Origin: Vibrio algicola
Lineage (GTDB): Bacteria; Pseudomonadota; Gammaproteobacteria; Enterobacterales; Vibrionaceae
DNA: 64,000 bases
NCBI RefSeq assembly: GCF_009601765.2
Contig: NZ_CP045699.1
Location: forward strand, 1,798,001-1,862,000
Direction: 5' to 3'
Within the stretch, counting starts at the first letter, position 1. Each line of letters opens with the position of its first letter. The translations under genes and the position numbers were made by a program. Below the pieces are notes generated by a model that worked only from the letters and a program-made list of their open reading frames with translations, had not been told where the DNA came from and searched no databases. Of the stretch, positions 51,718 through 61,984 are shown piece by piece.

Positions 51718-52771
51718 GGCTTTGTTGCGTAATTTGATGGAACTAAATGTGAAACTGACGATCAGATCGTTTACTCCCCACTAAACCATCGATATTCATG
51801 CCAAAACCTCGTTATAAGACCAAAAACTGGAAGTTATATAATCAATCACTGATTAAACGTGGTTCACTGACTTTCTGGATTGATGAAGAAGCTATCCAAG
51901 AATGGAAAGAAGCTAAACAAGAGCTGCGTGGTAGACCTCGTATTTTCAGTGATTTAGCAATAACAACAGCGCTTATGGTAAAACGTATATTTTCAATGCC
52001 CTTAAGGGCATTGCAGGGATTTATTGATTCTGTATTTCAACTTGCTAATGTCCCGCTCACTTGCCCTCATTATTCTTGTATTAGTCGTAGGGCTAAAGAG
52101 GTTGAAGTCTCATTCAAAACGAAAGCTCGTGGCACGATACAACACTTAGCCATTGATTCTACTGGCCTCAAGGTTTACGGCGAGGGTGAATGGAAAGTCA
52201 GGAAACATGGAACTGATGGGAAGCGCCGGATCTGGCGTAAGTTACATATAGGTGTTGATGTCGTTACTCATGAAATTATTGCGGCAGAACTCACTTTCTC
52301 GAATGTCAGTGACGGAGACGTTCTACCTAATTTACTAAAGCAAACACGTCGAAAGATCTTAAAAGTATCAGGCGATGGTGCTTACGATACTCGACAATGC
52401 TATGAAGCCATTCGTATCAAAAAAGCCACCCCACTTGTGCCCCCAAGGCTTGGTGCAGTCTTTTGTGAAAAGGGACATCCACGAAATTTATCCGTCGGGT
52501 TTCAACAGTTTTATGGTTCTAATAAGCAGTGGAAAACACGGTTTGGGTATCATAAAAGGTCAATTTCAGAAACGGCAATGCATCGAGTGAAAAAGCTATT
52601 GGGCGGAACACTCAGCTTAAGAAATTATAATGCCCAAGTTGGGGAAGCTTACGCAATGATCAAAGCTTTAAATAAACTAACAGGGCTAGGTATGCCTAAA
52701 ACTTACCGAATTGATTGAAATAATACCATTCTAGTGTTGTCACCTCTAAATTTGAATTACGCAACAAAGCC
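51718..52771 (+). mobile_element. IS5-family (IS903-like) insertion sequence, left copy
   Basis: A 1054-bp element bounded by inverted repeats: left GGCTTTGTTGCGTAATT, right the exact complement AATTACGCAACAAAGCC. It encodes one DDE transposase. The 9-bp flanks TTTCCAACC and AGTATAGGA differ, so no target duplication is visible. An almost identical copy in the same orientation lies at 55788-56841. Confidence 0.95.
51798..52718 (+). CDS. IS5-family (IS903 group) transposase, left copy
   Basis: A 306-residue DDE transposase. The N-terminal part begins MPKPRYKTKNWKLYNQSLIK. Catalytic residues are Asp in LAIDSTGLKVYGEGEW, Asp in VSGDGAYDTRQCYEA and Glu in RSISETAMHRVKKLLGG, the IS903 pattern. 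Full length and probably active. It differs from the right copy at a few residues (Glu/Gly in KQELRGRP, Gly/Ser after the second Asp, Cys/Trp in AVFCEKGH). Confidence 0.95.
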   Translation: MPKPRYKTKNWKLYNQSLIKRGSLTFWIDEEAIQEWKEAKQELRGRPRIFSDLAITTALMVKRIFSMPLRALQGFIDSVFQLANVPLTCPHYSCISRRAKEVEVSFKTKARGTIQHLAIDSTGLKVYGEGEWKVRKHGTDGKRRIWRKLHIGVDVVTHEIIAAELTFSNVSDGDVLPNLLKQTRRKILKVSGDGAYDTRQCYEAIRIKKATPLVPPRLGAVFCEKGHPRNLSVGFQQFYGSNKQWKTRFGYHKRSISETAMHRVKKLLGGTLSLRNYNAQVGEAYAMIKALNKLTGLGMPKTYRID

Positions 52772-52798
52772 AGTATAGGAAATAAAAAAAACCATACT

Positions 52799-52827
52799 TT
52801 TACCTACACTAATTATCGCGCTACAAT
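52799..52827 (+). promoter_or_regulatory. Predicted mutS promoter
   Basis: -35 TTTACC and -10 TACAAT with 17-bp spacing, between the left IS end and mutS. So mutS does not depend on the IS for transcription. Confidence 0.5.
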
Positions 52828-52900
52828 GAAACCTTTTGATACTTAGTGGGACTTATTGAAAATCCCGAAAACTCATAACTTATTGATTTATGGTACCTAA

Positions 52901-55495
52901 ATGCCAAAAGAAGCCACTAAAAACAACGCCACAAAAGCATTACATACACCTATGATGCAGCAATATTTACGTTTAAAAGCGGAAAACCCTGACATCTTGC
53001 TGTTTTATCGTATGGGCGATTTTTATGAATTGTTTTACAGCGATGCTAAACGTGCTTCCCAGTTATTGGATATCTCACTCACCAAGCGTGGCGCTTCTGC
53101 TGGCGAGCCTATTCCAATGGCGGGCGTGCCTTATCATGCAGTCGAAGGTTATCTCGCCAAATTAGTCCAATTAGGTGAATCGGTCGCCATTTGTGAGCAA
53201 GTTGGCGATCCTGCCACCAGCAAAGGGCCGGTTGAGCGTAAAGTGGTGCGCATTGTGACTCCTGGCACTGTCACCGACGAAGCTTTATTGCCAGAGCGGA
53301 TCGATAACTTAGTCGCGGCTATTTTCCAGCAAGACGATAAATTTGGTTACGCCACTTTAGATATGACTTCGGGCCGCTTCCAGTTATGCGAGCCACAAAG
53401 CTTTGAAGCAATGCAAGCTGAGTTACAAAGAACCTCACCGAAAGAATTATTGTATCCAGAAGATTTTGCCAGCCGTGAGTTATTGGAAAAAACCAAAGGT
53501 CAACGTCGCCGCCCGATCTGGGAATTTGAGCTCGATACTGCCAAGCAACAACTCAACTTGCAATTTGGCACACGCGACTTAGTGGGTTTTGGCGTAGAAA
53601 ATGCCAAGCTCGGTTTATGCGCCGCCGGTTGCTTAATTCAATATGTAAAAGATACCCAGCGCACCGCCCTGCCGCATATTCGCTCGCTAACTTTAGACCG
53701 ACAAGATGATTCAGTTATCTTAGACGCCGCCACTCGCCGTAATTTAGAGATCACCCAAAACCTTGCCGGTGGTAGCGATAACACATTAGCAGAAGTACTT
53801 GATCACACCGCCACTCCAATGGGCAGCCGGATGTTTAAGCGTTGGCTACATCAGCCGGTACGTAATAGCCGAGTATTGGATCAGCGTCTTGATGCCATCA
53901 GCGAATTAAAACAAAACACCTACTTTGCTGATTTGCATCCTGTATTAAAAGGCATTGGCGATATTGAACGTATTTTAGCCCGTTTGGCACTGCGCTCTGC
54001 TCGCCCAAGAGATCTGGCTCGCTTACGAAATGCCATGCAACAATTGCCGGAATTAGCCTCTCTTTCTGCCGATTTTAAGCATGACTATCTGCAAAAACTC
54101 ACCGCTCTAACCCAGCCAATGGATTCAATTTGTGAATTACTGGAGCGAGCAATAAAAGAAAATCCGCCGGTAGTGATCCGTGATGGTGGCGTATTAGAAC
54201 AAGGCTACAACGCCGAGTTAGATGAATTACGCAATTTGGCTGATGGTGCCAAAGATTACTTAGATAAAATGGAAGCAGATGAAAAAGAACGTCATGGCAT
54301 TGAGAGCTTAAAAGTTGGTTACAACAATGTGCACGGATTCTTTATTCAAGTTAGCCGCGGTCAAAGCCATTTAGTGCCTCCGCATTATGTGCGCCGTCAA
54401 ACCTTAAAAAATGCCGAACGCTACATTATTCCTGAGCTTAAAGAGCATGAAGATAAAGTGCTTAATTCGAAATCCAAAGCGCTGGCACTAGAGAAACGTT
54501 TATGGGAAGAGTTATTTGACTTATTGATACCCGATCTTGAAGCGTTGCAAAATCTCGCCTCGGCATTATCTCAATTTGATGTACTGCAAAACTTAGCCGA
54601 ACGCGCCGACACCCTTAACTATTGTCGCCCAACGATGACTAAAACCGCTGGCTTGAGCATTACCGCCGGTCGTCACCCCGTGGTCGAACAGGTGCTAAGC
54701 GAACCTTTTATTGCCAACCCGATTGAATTAAATCCGCAGCGTCAAATGCTGATCATCACCGGTCCTAACATGGGGGGTAAATCGACTTATATGCGTCAAA
54801 CGGCCTTAATTGCGTTATTGGCTCACATTGGCAGTTATGTTCCGGCCGAGTCCGCCACTATCGGCTCGATTGATCGGATCTTTACCCGTATTGGCGCGCA
54901 AGATGATCTTGCCTCTGGCCGCTCTACCTTTATGGTCGAAATGACCGAAACTGCCAATATTTTGCATAATGCGACTAAAAATAGTTTGGTACTAATGGAT
55001 GAAATTGGCCGCGGGACCAGCACTTACGATGGTTTGTCATTAGCTTGGGCCAGTGCGCAATGGTTGGCGAGCAAGATTGGCGCGCTGACCTTATTTGCCA
55101 CCCATTATTTTGAATTAACCGAGCTGCCAAACCAAATTGATAATCTGGCTAATGTTCACCTTGATGCCATCGAGCACGGTGACACCATCGCCTTTATGCA
55201 TGCGGTACAAGAAGGCGCGGCCAGTAAATCGTATGGTTTAGCGGTCGCCAGTTTGGCCGGTGTTCCCAAACAAGTGATCACCCAAGCCAAAAACAAACTT
55301 AAGCAACTTGAATCACTTGGTCAGCAAAAAGCGGTGCAAAATAATACGGGCGTAAAACCGGTACGAGTTGAGCAACAGTTGAGTTTGATCCCCGATCCAA
55401 GTGAAGTGGAGCAAGCATTGAGCCAAATTAATCCCGATGATATGAGCCCAAGAGAAGCATTAGAGGCATTGTATCGCTTAAAAACGCTGCTATGA
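52901..55495 (+). CDS. mutS: DNA mismatch repair protein MutS
   Basis: Recognises mismatches and starts methyl-directed repair. It has 864 residues, full length. The mismatch-wedge motif is GDFYELF (Phe41, Glu43), Walker [15 protein letters not shown] (around 620), then [18 protein letters not shown] and [12 protein letters not shown]. The C-terminal dimer/tetramer segment is [16 protein letters not shown]. No disruption is seen. It is flanked on both sides by directly repeated IS copies, separating it from pncC and from rpoS. Confidence 0.98.
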   Translation: MPKEATKNNATKALHTPMMQQYLRLKAENPDILLFYRMGDFYELFYSDAKRASQLLDISLTKRGASAGEPIPMAGVPYHAVEGYLAKLVQLGESVAICEQVGDPATSKGPVERKVVRIVTPGTVTDEALLPERIDNLVAAIFQQDDKFGYATLDMTSGRFQLCEPQSFEAMQAELQRTSPKELLYPEDFASRELLEKTKGQRRRPIWEFELDTAKQQLNLQFGTRDLVGFGVENAKLGLCAAGCLIQYVKDTQRTALPHIRSLTLDRQDDSVILDAATRRNLEITQNLAGGSDNTLAEVLDHTATPMGSRMFKRWLHQPVRNSRVLDQRLDAISELKQNTYFADLHPVLKGIGDIERILARLALRSARPRDLARLRNAMQQLPELASLSADFKHDYLQKLTALTQPMDSICELLERAIKENPPVVIRDGGVLEQGYNAELDELRNLADGAKDYLDKMEADEKERHGIESLKVGYNNVHGFFIQVSRGQSHLVPPHYVRRQTLKNAERYIIPELKEHEDKVLNSKSKALALEKRLWEELFDLLIPDLEALQNLASALSQFDVLQNLAERADTLNYCRPTMTKTAGLSITAGRHPVVEQVLSEPFIANPIELNPQRQMLIITGPNMGGKSTYMRQTALIALLAHIGSYVPAESATIGSIDRIFTRIGAQDDLASGRSTFMVEMTETANILHNATKNSLVLMDEIGRGTSTYDGLSLAWASAQWLASKIGALTLFATHYFELTELPNQIDNLANVHLDAIEHGDTIAFMHAVQEGAASKSYGLAVASLAGVPKQVITQAKNKLKQLESLGQQKAVQNNTGVKPVRVEQQLSLIPDPSEVEQALSQINPDDMSPREALEALYRLKTLL

Positions 55496-55576
55496 GTTCA
55501 GGGCTATGTAGTGGTACGGTGATTTTACTCTAAGCCTTACTGACGACTAAAGTAACGGCACTTTCTAGCTAACCTT

Positions 55577-55619
55577 ATTATCTCGAGTATCGACATAAAC
55601 ATTCGCCACTCGAGATAAT
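55577..55619 (+). other. 12-bp inverted repeat downstream of mutS
   Basis: ATTATCTCGAGT and ACTCGAGATAAT are perfect complements separated by 19 bp, about 80 bp after mutS. There is no T run. It could be a weak terminator or a protein-binding palindrome. The rest of 55496-55787 shows no gene I would support. Confidence 0.5.
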
Positions 55620-55787
55620 TAACTCAAACCAGCCAATGAATCATCTTATTGATATTGAACTGCTCAATATTAACCAAGTTTTATTAACCCTTAAAAACAT
55701 CAAGAAAGAGTACTCCCTCCCTTTTTTTCATCTCTATTCATAATAATTACCCTTAGATCACAGTATTAATAATTACTTGTTTTTTAG

Positions 55788-56841
55788 GGCTTTGTTGCGT
55801 AATTCGATGAAACTAAATGTGAAACTGACGATCAGATCGTTTACTCCCCACTAAACCATCGATATTCATGCCAAAACCTCGTTATAAGACCAAAAACTGG
55901 AAGTTATATAATCAATCACTGATTAAACGTGGTTCACTGACTTTCTGGATTGATGAAGAAGCTATCCAAGAATGGAAAGAAGCTAAACAAGGGCTACGTG
56001 GTAGACCTCGTATTTTCAGTGATTTAGCAATAACAACAGCGCTTATGGTAAAACGTATATTTTCAATGCCCTTAAGAGCATTGCAGGGATTTATTGATTC
56101 TGTATTTCAACTTGCTAATGTCCCGCTCACTTGCCCTCATTATTCTTGTATTAGTCGTAGGGCTAAAGAGGTTGAAGTCTCATTCAAAACGAAAGCTCGT
56201 GGCACGATACAACACTTAGCCATTGATTCTACTGGCCTCAAGGTTTACGGCGAGGGTGAATGGAAAGTCAGGAAACATGGAACTGATGGGAAGCGCCGGA
56301 TCTGGCGTAAGTTACATATAGGTGTTGATGTCGTTACTCATGAAATTATTGCGGCAGAACTCACTTTCTCGAATGTCAGTGACGGAGACGTTCTACCTAA
56401 TTTACTAAAGCAAACACGTCGAAAGATCTTAAAAGTATCAGGCGATAGTGCTTACGATACTCGACAATGCTATGAAGCCATTCGTATCAAAAAAGCCACC
56501 CCACTTGTGCCTCCAAGACTTGGTGCAGTCTTTTGGGAAAAGGGACATCCACGAAATTTATCCGTCGGGTTTCAACAGTTTTATGGTTCTAATAAGCAGT
56601 GGAAAACACGGTTTGGGTATCATAAAAGGTCAATTTCAGAAACGGCAATGCATCGAGTGAAAAAGCTATTGGGCGGAACACTCAGCTTAAGAAATTATAA
56701 TGCCCAAGTTGGGGAAGCTTACGCAATGATCAAAGCTTTAAATAAACTAACAGGGCTAGGTATGCCTAAAACTTACCGAATTGATTGAAATAATACCATT
56801 CTAGTGTTGTCACCTCTAAATTTGAATTACGCAACAAAGCC
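55788..56841 (+). mobile_element. IS5-family (IS903-like) insertion sequence, right copy
   Basis: 1054 bp, nearly identical to the left copy and in the same orientation, with inverted ends GGCTTTGTTGCGTAATT and AATTACGCAACAAAGCC. The flanks GTTTTTTAG and CCTAATAAA do not match, so no target duplication is present. It truncates the gene remnant to its right. Confidence 0.95.
55868..56788 (+). CDS. IS5-family (IS903 group) transposase, right copy
   Basis: 306 residues with the same DDE motifs as the left copy. Here the second catalytic Asp is followed by Ser (VSGDSAYDTRQ) where the left copy has Gly. The left copy's residue is the one I recall for this family. Full length. Confidence 0.95.
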   Translation: MPKPRYKTKNWKLYNQSLIKRGSLTFWIDEEAIQEWKEAKQGLRGRPRIFSDLAITTALMVKRIFSMPLRALQGFIDSVFQLANVPLTCPHYSCISRRAKEVEVSFKTKARGTIQHLAIDSTGLKVYGEGEWKVRKHGTDGKRRIWRKLHIGVDVVTHEIIAAELTFSNVSDGDVLPNLLKQTRRKILKVSGDSAYDTRQCYEAIRIKKATPLVPPRLGAVFWEKGHPRNLSVGFQQFYGSNKQWKTRFGYHKRSISETAMHRVKKLLGGTLSLRNYNAQVGEAYAMIKALNKLTGLGMPKTYRID

Positions 56842-56940
56842 CCTAATAAAGGCTGGTTCTTCTTATTCCGCTTATTTGGCCCAACCAAAGCATACTTCGA
56901 TCTTAGCTGGAAACCGGATGATCTGATTGAAGTTAAATAG
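56842..56940 (+). pseudogene. C-terminal remnant of a DUF1254/DUF1214-like protein
   Basis: 32 codons plus stop directly abut the IS end: PNKGWFFLFRLFGPTKAYFD then LSWKPDDLIEVK. The WFFLFRLFGPTKAYFDxSWKP pattern is typical of the C-terminus of DUF1254/DUF1214 proteins (exported, unknown function). The rest of the gene is missing from the window. It retains its terminator at 56960-56995. Confidence 0.65.
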
Positions 56941-56959
56941 CTTGATAGCCTAAAAATAG

Positions 56960-56995
56960 AAAAGGGAAGCCACGCTGGCTTCCCTTTTATTTTTC
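56960..56995. terminator. Bidirectional terminator between the remnant (+) and rpoS (-)
   Basis: AAAAGGGAAGCCA-CGC-TGGCTTCCCTTTT is a perfect 13-bp stem followed by T-rich DNA on the plus strand, with a T-rich tract on the minus strand as well. Confidence 0.92.
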
Positions 56996-57073
56996 TGTAC
57001 TGTATTTTTCTATTCTATTCTTAGCTTTTCTTGGCTTAGCTTAGATTGGGTTAATGAGTCATTAGCGTTTCGT

Positions 57074-58039
57074 TTAATCATTTTCAACGTTAAACAATGA
57101 CTCCATATTCAAGCCTTGTTTCATTAAGATCTCTCTTAAGCGACGTAAGCCTTCAACTTGGATTTGACGCACACGTTCACGAGTTAGATTAATTTCACGA
57201 CCAACTTCTTCTAAAGTGGAGGGCTCATAGCCTAAAAGTCCAAAGCGGCGCGCTAATACTTCTTTTTGTTTTGGGTTGAGTTCATCTAACCAATTGATTA
57301 ATGAATTTCGAATATCATCATCTTGAGTAGACACTTCCGGATCTGAATTATGGATATCAGGGATAATATCTAGCAGGGCTTTTTCACCATCGCCACCAAT
57401 TGGGGTATCGACAGAGCTGATACGCTCATTCAAGCGCAGCATTTTTGACACATCACCCACTGGCTTATCCAACGTTTCTGCAATTTCTTCTGCGGTTGGT
57501 TCATGATCGAGTTTTTGCGCCAGTTCACGCGCAGTACGCAAGTAGATATTCAACTCTTTAACCACATGAATTGGCAACCGAATGGTACGGGTTTGATTCA
57601 TTAACGCCCGTTCGATGGTTTGTCTGATCCACCAGGTCGCATAAGTCGAGAAGCGAAAACCTCTTTCTGGGTCAAATTTTTCGACCGCGCGGATAAGGCC
57701 AAGGTTTCCCTCTTCGATTAAATCGAGTAACGCTAAACCACGGCTATTATAACGACGAGAAATCTTAACCACTAAACGCAGATTACTTTCAATCATACGT
57801 TTACGAGCTGCGGCATCACCACGTAAAGCTCGGCGTGCATAAAGCACTTCTTCTTCTGCGGTCAGTAGAGGAGAAAAGCCGATTTCACCTAAGTAAAGTT
57901 GAGTGGCATCAAGGTTTTTGGCCGAGACTTCATACTCGCCTTTTTTCTCTTCCTTGCGAGTTTTGGCTTCTACTGCTTTAACATCAAATTTTCTATTATC
58001 GATGTCGTTGGTTTTAACTGCTGCATTGCTGATACTCAT
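57074..58039 (-). CDS. rpoS: RNA polymerase sigma factor RpoS
   Basis: Stationary-phase and general stress sigma factor. It has 321 residues. Region 1.2/2 is [25 protein letters not shown], region 2.3-2.4 [20 protein letters not shown], and region 4.2 helix-turn-helix [21 protein letters not shown] segment with [10 protein letters not shown] precedes region 4. It lies 53 bp after nlpD, and its main promoter is expected inside nlpD as in relatives. Confidence 0.97.
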   Translation of the reverse strand: MSISNAAVKTNDIDNRKFDVKAVEAKTRKEEKKGEYEVSAKNLDATQLYLGEIGFSPLLTAEEEVLYARRALRGDAAARKRMIESNLRLVVKISRRYNSRGLALLDLIEEGNLGLIRAVEKFDPERGFRFSTYATWWIRQTIERALMNQTRTIRLPIHVVKELNIYLRTARELAQKLDHEPTAEEIAETLDKPVGDVSKMLRLNERISSVDTPIGGDGEKALLDIIPDIHNSDPEVSTQDDDIRNSLINWLDELNPKQKEVLARRFGLLGYEPSTLEEVGREINLTRERVRQIQVEGLRRLREILMKQGLNMESLFNVEND

Positions 58040-58092
58040 AAGCGCCTCCCCTGGCGAATTAAGTTAGCAAGACATAACAACTTAATATGTCC

Positions 58093-58914
58093 TTATGGTA
58101 AGTAGTTATTTGGATTAACCGGCTTACCTTTGTATCTAATTTCAAAATGTAACCGAACACTATTGGTACCGGTACTGCCCATTGTTGCAATTTTCTGGCC
58201 AGTTTTTACACTTTGTCCTTCTGTTATTAGCAAGCTATCATTGTGAGCATAAGCGCTGAGATAGTCTTCATTATGTTTAATAATAATGAGATTCCCATAG
58301 CCTCGAAGTGCGTTACCCGCATATACCACCACCCCTGATGCGGTAGCGGATACATCTTGACCTCGTTGCCCAGCAATATCGAGTCCTTTGTTACCTTGGT
58401 CACCTAAAGCAAACTTAGATATTACTCGTCCTCTGGTTGGCCACACCCATTTATCTATTTTTTCATTTGGTTGTGTCGTTGCAGTGACATTTTGATTAAC
58501 ACTTTGTTTACTTGTGTTACCAACATACTCTTCTGATTTCGATTGTTCAACAGCTGTCGATGATTGTTTTTGCACCACTTTAGTCTTAGATGAAGCCTTA
58601 TTTTGACTCCCCCCTGCGCCGGTTCCATCAAATGATGGTGGAACATAAGCTGTGCGCCATAGGTTTAGCTTCTGACCTGGGCGGATAGTGTAAGGGGGTT
58701 TTAGGTGGTTAAAGCGGATGATTTCATTAAAATCTTTGTCTGCCATATAGGCTATGGTAAACACACTGTCGCCTTTTTTCACTTGATAGTAGCTACCCTT
58801 AAAGCTGCCGCGTCCGTCTTTTGTACCATTTAGCGCACAACCTGATAATAATGACAATAAAGCCAAAATAGTGGCGCTCCATTTCATCCAGTGCAACATC
58901 GAATTTCTGTTCAA
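58093..58914 (-). CDS. nlpD: Murein hydrolase activator NlpD
   Basis: Outer-membrane lipoprotein that activates amidase AmiC in cell division. It has 273 residues with lipobox LLSGC (Cys at about 26), a LysM domain (YYQVKKGDSVFTIAYMADKD), a Ser/Thr/Gln-rich linker, and a C-terminal LytM/M23-like domain ending LHFEIRYKGKPVNPNNYLP. The first zinc His is missing (GNKGLDIAG), so it is a non-catalytic activator, as in E. coli. It is one base from pcm. Confidence 0.95.
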   Translation of the reverse strand: MNRNSMLHWMKWSATILALLSLLSGCALNGTKDGRGSFKGSYYQVKKGDSVFTIAYMADKDFNEIIRFNHLKPPYTIRPGQKLNLWRTAYVPPSFDGTGAGGSQNKASSKTKVVQKQSSTAVEQSKSEEYVGNTSKQSVNQNVTATTQPNEKIDKWVWPTRGRVISKFALGDQGNKGLDIAGQRGQDVSATASGVVVYAGNALRGYGNLIIIKHNEDYLSAYAHNDSLLITEGQSVKTGQKIATMGSTGTNSVRLHFEIRYKGKPVNPNNYLP

Positions 58915-58915
58915 T

Positions 58916-59542
58916 TTAGGCTAAGTCCCCAGATATTAAAGGGACAAATCTTACCGCTTCTACCAAAGTAGATAGGCACTCACCTTGTCGCTTTTGTATT
59001 TTGATTAAATTTTGCTGTTGGTCACCGATTGGGATGATTAAACGCCCCCCTTCGGCTAATTGGTCAAATAAAGCAGGTGGTAGGTGTGCCGCTGCTGCGG
59101 TAACAATAATCGCATCATAAGGACCTTTTGCCGCCCAACCTTGCCAGCCGTCACCATGTTTGGTCGATACATTGTAAACATCCAATTGCTTTAATAAGCG
59201 TTTAGCATTCCACTGCAAAGACTTGATCCGCTCCACTGAATAAACGTGATCCACTAATTTGGATAAAATAGCCGTTTGATAACCAGATCCGGTGCCAATT
59301 TCTAATACTCGGCTATGCGGTTTAAGTTCCAACAATTGCGTCATTTTTGCCACAATATAGGGCTGAGAGATAGTCTGCCCTGCACCAATAGGAAGCGCAT
59401 TATTGTCATAAGCTTGATGACGCATCGCTTGAGGCAAAAAATACTCTCTTGGCAGAGTTTGCATCACCTCTAAAATTTGAGGGTTATTGATGCCGTTATC
59501 CATTAAAAAATCAGCTAATTGATGGGCTTTAATATTCTTCAT
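58916..59542 (-). CDS. pcm: Protein-L-isoaspartate O-methyltransferase
   Basis: Repairs isoaspartyl damage in ageing proteins with SAM. It has 208 residues. The catalytic loop is [16 protein letters not shown], motif [14 protein letters not shown], and [16 protein letters not shown]. It sits between surE and nlpD, the conserved stress-survival operon. Confidence 0.97.
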   Translation of the reverse strand: MKNIKAHQLADFLMDNGINNPQILEVMQTLPREYFLPQAMRHQAYDNNALPIGAGQTISQPYIVAKMTQLLELKPHSRVLEIGTGSGYQTAILSKLVDHVYSVERIKSLQWNAKRLLKQLDVYNVSTKHGDGWQGWAAKGPYDAIIVTAAAAHLPPALFDQLAEGGRLIIPIGDQQQNLIKIQKRQGECLSTLVEAVRFVPLISGDLA

Positions 59543-59603
59543 TATTGCCTGTGTATTGTCTTTATTAAAATGAAAATCCGTAAGGTAAAAGATAACCGCG
59601 TTA

Positions 59604-60341
59604 TTACTTCAACCAATCCTGCATACCCGCAATGGCTTTATGTGCAGTTAAATCAACTCGTAATGGCGTGATTGATACTTCGCCTTTTTCAATCGTATAG
59701 AAATCGGTGCCTTCACCGTTATCGGCTTCTTTACCTGGAGGCCCTAACCAATAAACTTCTTGCCCTCTCGGATCGAGTTGCTTGATCATATCTTCGGCGT
59801 GATGACGAGCACCCAGTCGAGTTACGCTTGTTCCGGCCAGTTGTTCTAACGCTAGGTCAGGCACATTGACATTGATCAGTTGTTGCCTAGGAATAGGGTG
59901 TTTCACATGTTGCAATACCAAATCTTTTGCAATTTGGGCTGCGCTCTCAAAATGGGTATGACCGACCAGTGAAATCGCAATCGCTTGTATACCTAAGAAG
60001 TGCCCTTCCATCGCCGCGGCGACAGTGCCGGAATACAGCACATCATCACCAAGATTGGCACCATGATTGATGCCGGAAACCAACAAATCTGGCAATTCGT
60101 CTTTCATTAATTCATTTAATGCAAAATGCACACAATCAGTTGGCGTACCTTGTACGCTGTAGACATTCGGGCGAATTTGATTGACTCGTAACGGGTTTTC
60201 AAGAGTTAATGAATTTGAGGCTCCAGAGCGGTTTCTATCTGGCGCCACTATGATCACTTCAGCAATATCCGACAACGCTTGCGCCAATGTATTGATACCT
60301 TGCGCATGCACGCCATCATCATTACTCAGTAATATTTTCAT
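59604..60341 (-). CDS. surE: 5'-nucleotidase SurE
   Basis: Metal-dependent nucleotidase/exopolyphosphatase active in stationary phase. It has 245 residues. The start [15 protein letters not shown] contains the metal ligands Asp8 and Asp9, followed by [24 protein letters not shown] and [19 protein letters not shown]. It is located between truD and pcm. Confidence 0.97.
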   Translation of the reverse strand: MKILLSNDDGVHAQGINTLAQALSDIAEVIIVAPDRNRSGASNSLTLENPLRVNQIRPNVYSVQGTPTDCVHFALNELMKDELPDLLVSGINHGANLGDDVLYSGTVAAAMEGHFLGIQAIAISLVGHTHFESAAQIAKDLVLQHVKHPIPRQQLINVNVPDLALEQLAGTSVTRLGARHHAEDMIKQLDPRGQEVYWLGPPGKEADNGEGTDFYTIEKGEVSITPLRVDLTAHKAIAGMQDWLK

Positions 60342-60409
60342 TTATCATCCCTTATTCTTATGTTTTATCACTTAGAAAATCCGCCTTCCAATCGCACATT
60401 ATCTATGCT

Positions 60410-61459
60410 TTATTCGTAAGTACGTTCAAACGCAATTTCGTTAATCAACTCACGTAGAATTGAGGTGGCAAAGCAGCCTGCCGGTAAACTAAATGATAAC
60501 GTGACGCTATCGTCATCGTGGGTCCATGTTAGATTTTGTGCAAATAAGGCGACGGGACGACGATCATGACGCATGCGATTGCCACAAATAAGCGCCATTA
60601 AATCTTGTTCGGCATCTAAGAATGGTCGCTCTAATGCTTCGGCATCGTCTTGGGTTGGCAAAGCATTATCGCCCGCCAATGGCGCGGTCAATTGTACTGT
60701 TTCATTATCCAATTGGGCTTGCAATTCAGCCATGTTGTTTTGATCGACTAATTGATGATTCCCTTGACTATTCATCACAATATCACCATTGAGCAATTGT
60801 GAAAAACACTGACTCTCAATTCGATGTGACACCACTTGGTTAAAGATCCAAGAACGGGCTGTAGAAAGGTATAGGCTACGTTTATTTTGATTACGAGTGC
60901 GGACATTGTCACGCCCCCAACGACGTGCTTCTTCTAAGTTATTACCTTCTCGACCAAAACGCTGCGCGCCGTAATAGTTAGGCACACCATTCAATTTCAC
61001 TTTCTCTAAACGCTGGCAAACATCGTTAATGTCGGATACTTGCGCTAAACGGATCACAAACTGATTACCAATCAGATCGCCGGGGCGTAATTTTTTATTA
61101 TGATAAGCAGTCGCCAGAATTTTGACACTTGGGTGATCGGCTTCAAATTGGGTAATATCAAAACCCTCAGCCTTAGCACCTTGTACGCTCAACCATTGCT
61201 CGGTCACTGCATGACGATCTTTTAGTCCCGCCCAACCAACGTTGCTCGATGGTACGCCACAGGCCTTGGCCAGTTCATTCACGACATAACTGGTGTTTTC
61301 ACCTTGCTTACGAATCCTGACCATTAAGTGATTACCGTGGCCGGAAAAATCAAAACCTAAATCTTCTCGTACTTGGAAGTCACTGGCTTGAGCTTTCACT
61401 TTCGCTTGGGCTATCGGGGTGCTCAGTTGATACGCTAATGAGGCTAGAATGTCTGTCAT
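60410..61459 (-). CDS. truD: tRNA pseudouridine(13) synthase TruD
   Basis: Makes pseudouridine 13 in tRNA-Glu. It has 349 residues. The catalytic Asp is in VGWAGLKDRHAVTEQWLSV, followed by PNYYGAQRFGREGNN, the TRUD insertion domain, and the C-terminal LPAGCFATSILRELI. It is 30 bp after ispF. Confidence 0.96.
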   Translation of the reverse strand: MTDILASLAYQLSTPIAQAKVKAQASDFQVREDLGFDFSGHGNHLMVRIRKQGENTSYVVNELAKACGVPSSNVGWAGLKDRHAVTEQWLSVQGAKAEGFDITQFEADHPSVKILATAYHNKKLRPGDLIGNQFVIRLAQVSDINDVCQRLEKVKLNGVPNYYGAQRFGREGNNLEEARRWGRDNVRTRNQNKRSLYLSTARSWIFNQVVSHRIESQCFSQLLNGDIVMNSQGNHQLVDQNNMAELQAQLDNETVQLTAPLAGDNALPTQDDAEALERPFLDAEQDLMALICGNRMRHDRRPVALFAQNLTWTHDDDSVTLSFSLPAGCFATSILRELINEIAFERTYE

Positions 61460-61489
61460 GGTCTTCTTATTTTAAAATGAGGTGATAAA

Positions 61490-61975
61490 TTAGTTAGAAT
61501 TCACTGATTGAATTAACGCAACCGCTTCGCAAGCAATGCCTTCTTTACGACCGGTGAAACCGAGCTTTTCTGTGGTGGTCGCTTTCACATTGATGTTATC
61601 GATACTGGTTTCGAGATCTTGCGCTATCGCCGCCCGCATTGATTCAATATACGGCAGCATTTTTGGTGCTTGAGCGATAATGGTGACATCGGCGTTACCA
61701 ATTACATAGCCTTTTTCTTTCACCAAGCGGTACACTTCACGCAATAAATCGCGGCTATTCGCGTCTTTCCATTGCTCATCGGTGTCGGGAAAATGTTTAC
61801 CAATATCGCCAGCAGCAATTGCACCAAGCAACGCATCGGTTAAAGCGTGTAATGCCACATCGCCATCAGAATGCGCGATCAAGCCTTGCTCATAAGGAAC
61901 CGCGACACCACCAATAATAACTGGCCCTTGACCACCAAATTTATGTACATCAAAACCGTGTCCAATACGAATCAT
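61490..61975 (-). CDS. ispF: 2-C-methyl-D-erythritol 2,4-cyclodiphosphate synthase
   Basis: Fifth step of the MEP isoprenoid pathway. It has 161 residues. Zinc ligands are Asp9 and His11 in [15 protein letters not shown]. Other motifs are [29 protein letters not shown] and [18 protein letters not shown]. It is nine bases after ispD. Confidence 0.97.
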   Translation of the reverse strand: MIRIGHGFDVHKFGGQGPVIIGGVAVPYEQGLIAHSDGDVALHALTDALLGAIAAGDIGKHFPDTDEQWKDANSRDLLREVYRLVKEKGYVIGNADVTIIAQAPKMLPYIESMRAAIAQDLETSIDNINVKATTTEKLGFTGRKEGIACEAVALIQSVNSN

Positions 61976-61984
61976 CGAAACCTC

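Noticed and set aside
44031..52771. Possible intact prophage or novel defence island
   Set aside because: No integrase, structural, helicase, nuclease or toxin genes; only alpA, an RNase H-like tail, an intron fragment and an IS remain.
55636..55743. 35-codon frame MNHLIDIELLNINQVLL downstream of mutS
   Set aside because: No ribosome site, no recognised homology and AT-rich context; likely chance.
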